DNA of 8,888 nucleotides. Source: Bacteroidota bacterium (GTDB lineage: Bacteria; Bacteroidota; Ignavibacteria; Ignavibacteriales; Ignavibacteriaceae). Position 1 is the stretch's first letter. Each line of letters opens with the position of its first letter. The stretch spans positions 1 to 8,888 of the forward strand of contig JAJYCM010000099.1 in the NCBI GenBank assembly GCA_021778375.1, in the 5' to 3' direction. Of the stretch, positions 1 to 6,857 are shown piece after piece. The notes beneath the pieces are model-generated. The model did not search any database. It was not told the DNA's origin and saw only the letters and a list, made by a program, of their open reading frames with translations. The translations under genes were made by a program, and so were the position numbers.

Positions 1-637
1 CATTTACAACTTTAGGCGGAAATACTTTATCGCTATCGCCAAAGGCACAAAGGATTGGGCAGTGAATTTCTTTTAATGAATTCCCGGTATAATTCAGACT
101 GCCGTAACAAACTACGCAAGCTTTTAGCTCAGGGATATTTAATGCTGCTTGAAATGAATAACCTCCGCCAAAGCACCAGCCAATCGAGCCTATCTTGCTT
201 TTATTTACTTGAGGCATTTTATCGAGATATTGAAAAGCAGATTTTAAGTCAGTTATGGCTCTTGCTTTTGGAAGAGTGCTGCTTAACTCGGCAGCTTCCT
301 TATAATTAGAAGTAACTTTCCCGCGGTAAAGGTCAACTGCAAGAGCAACTATACCGCGCTTCGCGAAGTTATCCGCGTTTTCTTTCATCCAGGGAGTTAA
401 GCCCCACCATTCATGGACTAAAATTAATGCCGGAAACTTTTCTTTTCCTACCGGAACAGCTAAATAAGCGCTTACTGTATCAGTCCCGCTTAAATAAATT
501 ACCGCTGAAGTTTTGATCTTAAATTTTCCGGAAGAGCTATCTTTACCTATATTTTTTTTCTGGTAGCCAAAATTTATTCCGGTAAAAAGAAACGATAGAA
601 TAACGATAAACGAAAGTCGGATAAAAATATTCTTCAT
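1..637 (-). CDS. Dienelactone hydrolase family protein, exported or membrane-anchored; C-terminus off the window
   Basis: An open frame of 212 codons runs from an ATG at 635-637 to the left edge without a stop, so the C-terminus is missing. An AGGAG at 645-649 with a 7-nt spacer fixes the start. The alpha/beta-hydrolase fold of the dienelactone hydrolase (DLH) family is clear: HEWWGL at residues 75-80 supplies the conserved Glu (E76), GWCFGG at 153-158 carries the Cys nucleophile (C155) in the nucleophile elbow, and FGDSD at 199-203 supplies the probable catalytic Asp (D203). The triad His would lie beyond the edge. Residues 1-20 (basic KN..R then a hydrophobic stretch) look like a signal peptide or anchor, with no clear AxA cleavage site, so the enzyme probably acts outside the cytoplasm. 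It starts 29 nt after transketolase and is probably co-transcribed with it. The substrate cannot be deduced; many family members are generic esterases/hydrolases rather than true dienelactone hydrolases. Confidence 0.9.
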   Translation of the reverse strand, partial: MKNIFIRLSFIVILSFLFTGINFGYQKKNIGKDSSSGKFKIKTSAVIYLSGTDTVSAYLAVPVGKEKFPALILVHEWWGLTPWMKENADNFAKRGIVALAVDLYRGKVTSNYKEAAELSSTLPKARAITDLKSAFQYLDKMPQVNKSKIGSIGWCFGGGYSFQAALNIPELKACVVCYGSLNYTGNSLKEIHCPILCAFGDSDKVFPPKVVN

Positions 638-666
638 AATTTTGCTCCTAAATATTTAAGATAATC

Positions 667-2688
667 TCACTTCCTTATTTTTGCAAGAGTCTTTTTAGCG
701 ATTTCATAAACATGCTCTGGGGTGAAACCATATTTTTCCATAACCACTTCAACAGGGGCGGAGGCACCAAATTTTTCTACGCTGATGCATTCGCCGAAGT
801 CGCCGACATATTTTTCCCATCCCATTTTTACACCGGCTTCGACGGAAACTCTTACCTTTACATTTGAAGGCAGAACGTTTTCTTTATATTCTTCAGGCTG
901 CTGCTCAAATAATTCCCAACTTGGAAAGCTAACTACGCGAACTTTTATTCCTTCGGCTTTTAATTTATCCGCAGCTTGCAAGGAAATGGACACCTCTGAA
1001 CCTGAAGCCATGATAATTACTTCGGGCGCTCCGGCACAATCCAATAAAACATAAGCACCGCGTAAGAGTCCCTCTGCAGAGGGATATTTTTTTTGATCAA
1101 GCACAGGTAAACCTTGGCGTGTTAAAAGAATTGCAACAGGGCTTCCCTTATGTTCGATTGCATAGCGCCATGCGTAAGCAGATTCATTTGCATCGGCAGG
1201 ACGAATTACGATAACTTTGGGAATAGCGCGAAGTGAAGCAGTTTGTTCTATAGGTTCATGAGTTGGACCGTCTTCGCCAACGCCAATACTGTCATGAGTA
1301 AAAACATAAATCGGTTTTATTTTTGAAATAGATGCAAGCCTTATTACAGGTCGAAGATAGTCGGAGAAAATAAAGAATGTCGCGCCGAACGGAATTACTC
1401 CGCCGTAAATTGCCATACCGTTTAAGATTGCACCCATAGCATGTTCGCGAATACCGTAATGAATTGTACGTGCTCTATAGTTATCCGCGCTAAAGCTTCC
1501 GAATTCTTTTAAGAAAGTATCAGTCGAAGGATGAAGATCAGCCGATCCTCCGATTAGCGTTGTAAGGTAGGGTGCGATAGTGTTTAATACTTTTCCAGAA
1601 GAAGTGCGGGTTGCTATTTTCTTTCCTTCATCCGGGAATACCGGTAGTTTCGTTTTCCATTCTTCACCGAAATCTCCGTCCATAATTTTCTTGAAATACC
1701 TTGCATCATCAGGGTATTTGTTTTCATACTGTTTGAATAAATCGTTCCATTCCTTTTCAAGTAGAATTCCTTTTTCTTTAACAGTCTTAAAATAATTTGC
1801 AACTTCAGAAGGGATTAAGAAATCTGGTTCTTCGGGCCAACCAAGATTCTTTTTGGTAAGTTTTACTTCTTCAACGCCGAGCGGAGAGCCATGGGAAGAA
1901 GCAGAATCATGCTTGTTCGGGCTTCCGAATCCAATATGAGTTCTCGTAATAATTAATGAAGGTTTCGATGTTTCCGACTGAGCATTCTTTAGTGCAGTTT
2001 CAAGCGTAGATAAATCATTTACATCTTCAACATGCTGGACATGCCAATTGTATGCTTCGAAACGTTTACCCACATCTTCAGAAAAAGCAAGGGAAGTTGG
2101 GCCGTCGATAGTAATTTTATTATCATCATAAAAGAAGATAATTTTTCCAAGTTTAAGATGACCGGCTAAGGAAGCCGCCTCGTGCGATATTCCTTCCATC
2201 ATTTCGCCGTCGCTGCAAATTCCATAAATAAAATGATCGAGAATTTTTATGTCTTCCTTATTGAACAAAGACCCAAGATGAGCTTGAGCGATTGCCATTC
2301 CAACAGCGTTTGCAAATCCTTGTCCAAGCGGTCCAGTTGTAGTTTCCACGCCGGGTGTAAGTCCGTATTCAGGATGACCGGGGGTAATGCTTCCCCACTG
2401 TCGAAATCGCTTTAACTGTTCGAGCGGTAGATCATACCCACATAAATGGAGAAGCGAATAAAGTAGCATACTTCCATGCCCGGCAGATAAAATAAATCTA
2501 TCTCTGTTTAACCATTTGGGGTTAGCAGGGTTGTGTCTCATATATTTTGCATAAAGCGTGTATCCAATCGGAGCGCATCCCATCGGCATCCCGGGATGAC
2601 CTGAATTTGCTTTTTGCACTCCATCCACGGAAAGAAATCTTATTGTGTTTATTGCAAGTTGTTCCAATTGTTGATTATTATCGGGCAT
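667..2688 (-). CDS. tkt: Transketolase
   Basis: A full-length transketolase of 673 residues from the chosen start. It moves a two-carbon ketol unit between sugar phosphates in the non-oxidative pentose phosphate pathway, using thiamine diphosphate and a divalent metal, in the cytoplasm. Visible motifs (numbered from 2688): SGHPG with His31, AGHG with His71, GPLGQG 119-124, the ThDP/metal motif SDGEMMEG starting at 159 and closing at Asn190 in YDDNKITIDG, the pyrimidine-domain GIREHA with catalytic Glu415, and HDSIGVGEDGPTHEP 465-479. The first Gly of the classical GDG is Ser, a common variant in this family, so activity is expected. An upstream in-frame ATG at 2698-2700 would add four residues (MENR), but GGAG at 2695-2698 sits 6 nt before the ATG at 2686-2688 and overlaps the upper ATG, which itself has no ribosome site. 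A dienelactone-hydrolase-family gene follows after 29 nt. Confidence 0.97.
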   Translation of the reverse strand: MPDNNQQLEQLAINTIRFLSVDGVQKANSGHPGMPMGCAPIGYTLYAKYMRHNPANPKWLNRDRFILSAGHGSMLLYSLLHLCGYDLPLEQLKRFRQWGSITPGHPEYGLTPGVETTTGPLGQGFANAVGMAIAQAHLGSLFNKEDIKILDHFIYGICSDGEMMEGISHEAASLAGHLKLGKIIFFYDDNKITIDGPTSLAFSEDVGKRFEAYNWHVQHVEDVNDLSTLETALKNAQSETSKPSLIITRTHIGFGSPNKHDSASSHGSPLGVEEVKLTKKNLGWPEEPDFLIPSEVANYFKTVKEKGILLEKEWNDLFKQYENKYPDDARYFKKIMDGDFGEEWKTKLPVFPDEGKKIATRTSSGKVLNTIAPYLTTLIGGSADLHPSTDTFLKEFGSFSADNYRARTIHYGIREHAMGAILNGMAIYGGVIPFGATFFIFSDYLRPVIRLASISKIKPIYVFTHDSIGVGEDGPTHEPIEQTASLRAIPKVIVIRPADANESAYAWRYAIEHKGSPVAILLTRQGLPVLDQKKYPSAEGLLRGAYVLLDCAGAPEVIIMASGSEVSISLQAADKLKAEGIKVRVVSFPSWELFEQQPEEYKENVLPSNVKVRVSVEAGVKMGWEKYVGDFGECISVEKFGASAPVEVVMEKYGFTPEHVYEIAKKTLAKIRK

Positions 2689-2694
2689 TCTATT

Positions 2695-2698
2695 CTCC
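2695..2698 (-). promoter_or_regulatory. Ribosome binding site deciding the transketolase start
   Basis: GGAG on the minus strand lies 6 nt upstream of the ATG at 2686-2688. It overlaps the alternative in-frame ATG at 2698-2700. The sequence before that upper ATG is a T-rich run with no Shine-Dalgarno match, so the lower start is preferred. Confidence 0.65.
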
Positions 2699-2714
2699 AT
2701 CTAAAAAAATTGAT

Positions 2715-2744
2715 ATTCTAAATGTTTAAATATATTAAAAACAA
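2715..2744 (-). promoter_or_regulatory. Candidate sigma70-type promoter for transketolase
   Basis: On the minus strand a TTGTTT at 2739-2744 (3 of 6 to TTGACA) is followed after 18 nt by TAGAAT at 2715-2720 (5 of 6 to TATAAT). Transcription would start near 2708, giving a leader of about 20 nt before the ATG at 2688 and only about 8 nt before the alternative ATG at 2700. In DNA this AT-rich such matches also occur by chance, so the call is tentative. Confidence 0.35.
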
Positions 2745-2775
2745 AAGAATTTAGTAACTGATGTTACGCAACTCT

Positions 2776-2837
2776 TGGAAAATTGGAGTAGTGGAATAAT
2801 GGAATTGAGCGGTATCTTTCATTATTCCAATGTTCCG
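2776..2837. repeat. Degenerate 8-nt-period repeat arranged as an inverted repeat
   Basis: On the plus strand four TGGA-headed units follow at exact 8-nt steps (starts 2776, 2784, 2792, 2800; rough consensus TGGAATAA). On the minus strand, reading from 2837, three further units with the same 8-nt step appear (CGGAACAT, TGGAATAA, TGAAAGAT). The two halves form an inverted repeat with a perfect 10-bp core, TGGAATAATG at 2792-2801 against CATTATTCCA at 2820-2829, which extends three more positions (one of them G-U in RNA) and encloses a 12-nt loop. It sits between the alpha-amylase gene and transketolase. It has no T-run, so it is not a classical intrinsic terminator. It may be a mobile-element or repeat remnant, or an RNA hairpin at the 3' end of the amylase transcript. 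Confidence 0.7.
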
Positions 2838-2957
2838 AAGTGCTGTTTCTGAGTAAGATGTGTCAGTAAGACTTTTCTATTGTGATTTAATACTTACGAT
2901 CTTCTGAAATCATTATATTTTAGATAACAAAAATTTTAATAAACCTTCACAAATGCT

Positions 2958-4340
2958 CTATTTTGCAAACTTAAAATAGATCTTGTACTCCCAGGGCTTT
3001 AATTCAAACTTTTGTGAGTTGTCAAAAGAAACTTTTTTTTCTGTAAACAAGTTTGTATAGCTTCCCTCAATCAACTTACTATTAATATTTCTGCTAACAG
3101 TTTTACCGGATAAATTAAACACGGCAAAGACCTTGTCGCCGTCTTTTTCTCTAACGAACGAATAAATGGATTTATCATCAGGAGATGAAACAAGCTGAAT
3201 CTTTCCGCCTTCATCACCTGCAAGCAACGCTTTGTCCTTCAATCTTAAATTGAAAAGCTTTGTATAAAATTCACGATAAGGAGAAGGTTTCCAATTAATC
3301 GGATCTTTCTCAAAAAATTTTAAGCGTTTGTGCATTCCGATTTCTTGTCCATTATAACATAGCGGCATCCCGGGAATTACCACGGTAAAAGCGGCAAATG
3401 TTTTTGCTGCATCTCCGAATTTTTCAAACTCTGTTCCGTTCCAGCTATTCTCATCGTGATTTGAAGTGAATCTCATTCTAAAAGAATTTTCCGGGAATTT
3501 TTTTTGTTCGTTATCAAAAAACTTTATCACATCACGGGCATTCTTTTTCCCTATATAAATTTCATGCATCAAATCATAAAGTGTCCACGAGTAAGTCATA
3601 TCGAATGCTTTTACCTGCAGCTGAGGCTTTTCGGCTTCGGCAAGCATAAAGATTGGTTTTATTTTTTCTAATTGAGCCCGGGCTTCATCCCAGAAAGGAG
3701 TGGGAACCATATCTGCTACGTCGCATCGGAAGCCGTCAATATTGCAATCCTTCACCCAAAATTCCATTGCCTTGATCATTGCAGTCCAAAGCTTTTTATT
3801 TGAATAATCAAGAGCAATAACATCAGTCCAATCTTTAACAGGGGGTATAAAATTTCCTGCAGAATCTTTTTTGTAAAAACCGGGGTGTTCCTTCGTCCAA
3901 ACATTATCCCAAGAAGTATGATCGGCAACCCAATCGAGAATTACATACATTCCCATTTTATGAATTTTTGCTACAAGAGACTTAAATTCTTTCAAAGTTC
4001 CGAATTCAGGATTTACCGTTTCATAATTTTGTACAGAATAATAGCTGCCGAGTTTACCTTTGCGGTTTTTTACACCGATAGGATTTATAGGCATAAACCA
4101 AAGAATACCGGCTCCCATCTTTTTCAATTCGGGAAGATGCTTGGCAAAATCTGCAAAGCTCCCGCTTTCAGAATATTGGCGTAAATTTACTTCATAGATT
4201 GTTTGGTTATAGCTCCATGCCGGGTGCTTAACATAAGATTTGGGCTGAGCATAAGTTTTAAGAAACGCATTGCTTAATATGAAAGCAATAAAAAAAAAGA
4301 AGATTGCGGTTTGAACAAATTTATTTATTATTGATAACAT
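2958..4340 (-). CDS. Exported alpha-amylase family (GH13) glycoside hydrolase
   Basis: A 460-residue protein. Residues 1-31 form a signal peptide: Lys7, a long hydrophobic core at 12-26, and a likely signal peptidase I site after TYA (29-31). The enzyme is therefore expected in the periplasm or outside the cell, cleaving alpha-glucosidic bonds in starch-like glucans or maltodextrins. All GH13 signature regions are present: YYSVQNYETVNPEFGT (100-115), region I DWVADH (136-141), region II GFRCDVAD with nucleophile Asp207, region III FMLAEAE with acid/base Glu most likely Glu235, and region IV FTSNHD with Asp296. The all-beta C-terminal domain covers about 390-456. There is no extra N-terminal or carbohydrate-binding domain, so it is a minimal three-domain enzyme. 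Product specificity (endo-amylase, maltogenic or transferase) cannot be read from the sequence. The start lacks a good ribosome site, but it gives an intact signal peptide. It lies 64 nt after the coiled-coil gene and I found no convincing promoter in between. Confidence 0.93.
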   Translation of the reverse strand: MLSIINKFVQTAIFFFFIAFILSNAFLKTYAQPKSYVKHPAWSYNQTIYEVNLRQYSESGSFADFAKHLPELKKMGAGILWFMPINPIGVKNRKGKLGSYYSVQNYETVNPEFGTLKEFKSLVAKIHKMGMYVILDWVADHTSWDNVWTKEHPGFYKKDSAGNFIPPVKDWTDVIALDYSNKKLWTAMIKAMEFWVKDCNIDGFRCDVADMVPTPFWDEARAQLEKIKPIFMLAEAEKPQLQVKAFDMTYSWTLYDLMHEIYIGKKNARDVIKFFDNEQKKFPENSFRMRFTSNHDENSWNGTEFEKFGDAAKTFAAFTVVIPGMPLCYNGQEIGMHKRLKFFEKDPINWKPSPYREFYTKLFNLRLKDKALLAGDEGGKIQLVSSPDDKSIYSFVREKDGDKVFAVFNLSGKTVSRNINSKLIEGSYTNLFTEKKVSFDNSQKFELKPWEYKIYFKFAK

Positions 4341-4404
4341 AATTTGCTTGTCTATTTAAATAATTATTGGAAATTAAATTAAAATATTTCCCCAGTTGAT
4401 TTGT

Positions 4405-6348
4405 TTACAACTTAAAGATATTAGTCTTTTTCTGATCAATTCCTTTTACTTCACCTACTCTTGATTCTTCTCCTTGATACGGTCCACCGATCTTCTTATT
4501 GTTTTCGAGAGACTGCTCAACTTTCAATTTTTCTCTTACTTTCTGGTATTTTTGCAAAATTGATTGTTGTTTGAGTATTTCTTCATATAACCTTTTTTTC
4601 ATACTGACCATTTTAGAAATGCTGCCTTTATATTCTTCATGCTCAACTTTAACAGCGCCTATACTTATCTGAAGTTGTTCAAGCTCTTTCAAAGTTTCTG
4701 TTATTTGCTCCCTATAGCTTTGAAGTTTCTCTTCGTACTCCTTCATCTCATTAAACTGCTTATTCTTTTTTTCTTCCATTTTTGAAAAACTGTCTTTAAA
4801 GATATTCAAAAGTTCCTGCAAACTTTTTTCAAGGACAATTTTTTTCTTTAAAAGAAGTTCGGATTCAAAACGCAAATCGGAGTTGAAGCTTTTCTTTTCA
4901 AGTGATTCTTCCTCCAGTTTCAACAGTTCATTTTTTGCATTCTCTCTTTGTCCTTCAATTTTCTTAACAATTTCAGAGAGCGATTCAGCTTCCGCCTGGC
5001 GCATATTTAATATTTTTTCACTTTCTTCAAGCGCGGCAATCTTTTCAAACAACATCAGATCTTTTTCGTCGATATCTTTTTCTTTTTTCAAGACAATTTG
5101 CTCAAGTACATTTCTTTTTTTATTTATCTCGTTCATTTCAGAGTTAAATTTCTGAAACATCTTAGTAAATCTTTCTTCAAGCTCAAAGTTGCTTTGTTCG
5201 ATTTCCTTTTTTCTTTTTTCAAGCAGAGGTACTAATTCATGCAGCTTAATCTTTTGACCGGAAAGCTTATCTATTATTTCCTTTTCCTGTGAAAATTTTT
5301 GTTGAATATCACTTTTCATATCTTCATACTTTTTCGTTTCCTCTTTTAATTCCACAGATTTCTTCTCAAGTGAAAGGATTTCCAAATTTAATTTTGAAAG
5401 CCGCGTTGCTTTTATAGAGAGTGATTGATCGATAGCGTAAAGTTCTTTTTCCTTAAACCTGCTTTCCTCCGATAGCTTTTTAAACTTTTCATCCATCTCT
5501 TCAACAAGTCCCTGCTTAGATTCAATCTCAAGCTTAAACTCTTCAAGTTCTTTAATCAAGCCGCTTTTTTCCTTTTCCTCCTCCAGGAGTTTTTCAAGGC
5601 GGATGCGAATGTTCTTTTCTTTTTCATGAAGTTCAGCAAGATTTTTTATGGTGGAATTATATTCGCTTTTAATTGAATTTAATTTTTGTGAGTGCTCTTT
5701 TATTTGAAATTCTTTAATCTCAATTTCTTTTTCGAGATTATTTTTAGTCTCTTTGTATGAATGAATTTGTTTTTCATATTCATTTAAGTTTTTATTAACC
5801 TCATTCTGCTTTGATGAAAATTTAATTTGTTCTTCTTCAATTTTATTTAGCTCTTCTTTCCTTAATTCAATAAGATTCAGAAGCTCCGATTCCTGTTCGT
5901 TTAATTCCTTAATTCTTTCATTTGCTTCAAGGATATATTTTTCACTTTCAGCATTGGGTTCAGAAGAGGATGATTGGTCATCACTATCGCTGTTGTCTTC
6001 AATTTGCTGTTCGCTATTTAAAAGATTTTCCAAGCCTTCAACCTTACCGGAATAAGAAAGAATTGTATTCTGAAGTTCATCCTTCATATCGCCGAGACTT
6101 TCGATGCGGCGTTGGAACCCTGAAAGTTGTTCCTGTTTTTGATGTTCTTCGGCATTCAGGAAGTTAATCTTTTCTTGAACAATATTTTTTTCATTGTTTA
6201 ATTGAAAAACTTCCTTTCGGAGTTTTTTTAAAAGCTCTTCAAGATATCTTGCATTTTCCTGTTTTTCGGCAATGAAATGGAGTTGAGTTTTCAACTCTTC
6301 ATTTTCAACTCGCAGTTGTTCTAATTCATTATTTTTAAATAATCCCAT
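4405..6348 (-). CDS. Large coiled-coil protein of unknown function
   Basis: A 647-residue protein dominated by Glu, Lys, Leu, Ser and Asn in heptad-like spacing. I find no Cys, no Trp and only three Pro (131, 374, 623). Architecture by eye: a short N-terminal MGLFKNN, a first coiled coil at about 8-112, an acidic Ser/Asp-rich flexible linker at about 113-135, a second coiled coil at about 136-612 with a probable break at Pro374, and a Gly/Pro-containing polar tail at 614-647. There is no signal peptide or membrane segment, so it is presumably cytoplasmic. There is no Walker A or other ATPase motif, so it is not an SMC or Rad50 protein despite a likely superficial similarity. The start is well supported by GGAG at 6357-6360, 8 nt upstream. 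The alpha-amylase gene follows after 64 nt. A scaffold or filament-forming role is possible but not shown; I do not recognise a family. Confidence 0.85.
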   Translation of the reverse strand: MGLFKNNELEQLRVENEELKTQLHFIAEKQENARYLEELLKKLRKEVFQLNNEKNIVQEKINFLNAEEHQKQEQLSGFQRRIESLGDMKDELQNTILSYSGKVEGLENLLNSEQQIEDNSDSDDQSSSSEPNAESEKYILEANERIKELNEQESELLNLIELRKEELNKIEEEQIKFSSKQNEVNKNLNEYEKQIHSYKETKNNLEKEIEIKEFQIKEHSQKLNSIKSEYNSTIKNLAELHEKEKNIRIRLEKLLEEEKEKSGLIKELEEFKLEIESKQGLVEEMDEKFKKLSEESRFKEKELYAIDQSLSIKATRLSKLNLEILSLEKKSVELKEETKKYEDMKSDIQQKFSQEKEIIDKLSGQKIKLHELVPLLEKRKKEIEQSNFELEERFTKMFQKFNSEMNEINKKRNVLEQIVLKKEKDIDEKDLMLFEKIAALEESEKILNMRQAEAESLSEIVKKIEGQRENAKNELLKLEEESLEKKSFNSDLRFESELLLKKKIVLEKSLQELLNIFKDSFSKMEEKKNKQFNEMKEYEEKLQSYREQITETLKELEQLQISIGAVKVEHEEYKGSISKMVSMKKRLYEEILKQQSILQKYQKVREKLKVEQSLENNKKIGGPYQGEESRVGEVKGIDQKKTNIFKL

Positions 6349-6382
6349 AGATATTTCTCCGGTTCCAAAACAAATATTAAAC

Positions 6383-6426
6383 TTGCCTTACTAATTAGTA
6401 GTTTAACTTAATTATTAGTTAGGTAA
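6383..6426. repeat. Imperfect inverted repeat upstream of the coiled-coil gene
   Basis: The 15-nt arms 6383-6397 and 6412-6426 match at 12 of 15 positions around a 14-nt loop. The left arm overlaps a perfect 12-bp palindrome, TACTAATTAGTA, at 6389-6400. The structure lies 35 nt or more upstream of the coiled-coil start, where an operator or a leader hairpin could sit. The arms are very AT-rich, so chance is a real alternative. Confidence 0.35.
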
Positions 6427-6447
6427 TTTTCAATCATAATAAATTTT

Positions 6448-6475
6448 GATGATATTTTGGAGAGTCAAAATCATC
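6448..6475 (-). terminator. Possible hairpin terminator after the epimerase cluster
   Basis: GATGATATTTTG at 6448-6459 and CAAAATCATC at 6466-6475 pair as a 10-bp stem with one bulged A and a 6-nt loop. Read on the minus strand, the stem begins about 20 nt after the stop codon of the 110-residue gene. The sequence after it (AAAATTTATT) is not a proper U-tract, so termination would be weak. Position, rather than sequence quality, is the main argument. Confidence 0.35.
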
Positions 6476-6495
6476 TTTAAAAACTTAAAGTGCGA

Positions 6496-6828
6496 TTAGA
6501 TTTCGCCATTTTCAATTTTTAATCGCCATTTTATTTTTTCGATTTGGCGATTAATTATCAGATCTGCTAAAGCAGCTGGAATAAAATCTTTGTTTGAAGA
6601 TGAAAATAATTTATGCAATTCTTCTTCATCCACATCTATGCGGTATAATAAATTTATTACTCCATTGTAGTCATCATCTAACATTTTGGAAAGCCTTTTA
6701 GTAAGGTAGATTCTGAATTCAGCGAGCGTTTTGAGGTTTTCGCCGGTAGTTTCAATTTCAAACCCGTTACTTTTTAGGATGCCGTAAGTTAATTTAGAAA
6801 CTTCTTTAACGTTAATCGGTTCTTCCAT
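6496..6828 (-). CDS. Conserved-looking small hypothetical protein, 110 residues
   Basis: I do not recognise this gene. The product is small, soluble and charged, with no signal peptide, membrane segment or Cys. Helical character is likely over most of its length: an N-terminal helix (INVKEVSKLTYGILKSNG, about 5-22), LAEFRIYLTKRLSKMLDDD (35-53), NLLYRIDVDEEELHKLF (59-75), and a C-terminal AALADLIINRQIEKIKWRLK (85-104). The pattern of an acidic segment after LLYRIDV followed by ALADLIINRQIEK reads like a compact helical domain rather than random sequence. It starts 29 nt after the PAP2-like gene and is the last gene of that cluster, so it is probably co-transcribed. A purine-rich GAAGA at 6836-6840, 7 nt before the ATG, is the only candidate ribosome site. 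Reading frame quality and context make it a likely real gene; function is unknown. Confidence 0.75.
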   Translation of the reverse strand: MEEPINVKEVSKLTYGILKSNGFEIETTGENLKTLAEFRIYLTKRLSKMLDDDYNGVINLLYRIDVDEEELHKLFSSSNKDFIPAALADLIINRQIEKIKWRLKIENGEI

Positions 6829-6857
6829 TACTCTATCTTCGAAAAGGTTTTATAAAA

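Noticed and set aside
55..309. 84-codon plus-strand open frame at the left edge
   Set aside because: It is antisense to the dienelactone-hydrolase frame, which has clear motifs and a ribosome site.
722..1054. Open frame on the plus strand inside transketolase
   Set aside because: It is antisense to a strongly conserved enzyme and its translation shows no domain; the other plus-strand frames within the minus-strand genes fail for the same reason.
2776..2837. CRISPR-like or intrinsic terminator reading of the TGGA repeat
   Set aside because: The units are 8 nt with no spacers, and no T-run follows either arm.
3029..3042. Homopolymer T run in the amylase gene as a possible frameshift or slippage site
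   Set aside because: The frame is continuous and the C-terminal beta domain reads normally on both sides, so no slippage is needed.
4405..6348. SMC, Rad50 or other chromosome-segregation ATPase
   Set aside because: No Walker A, Walker B or ABC signature at either end; the similarity would be only coiled-coil composition.
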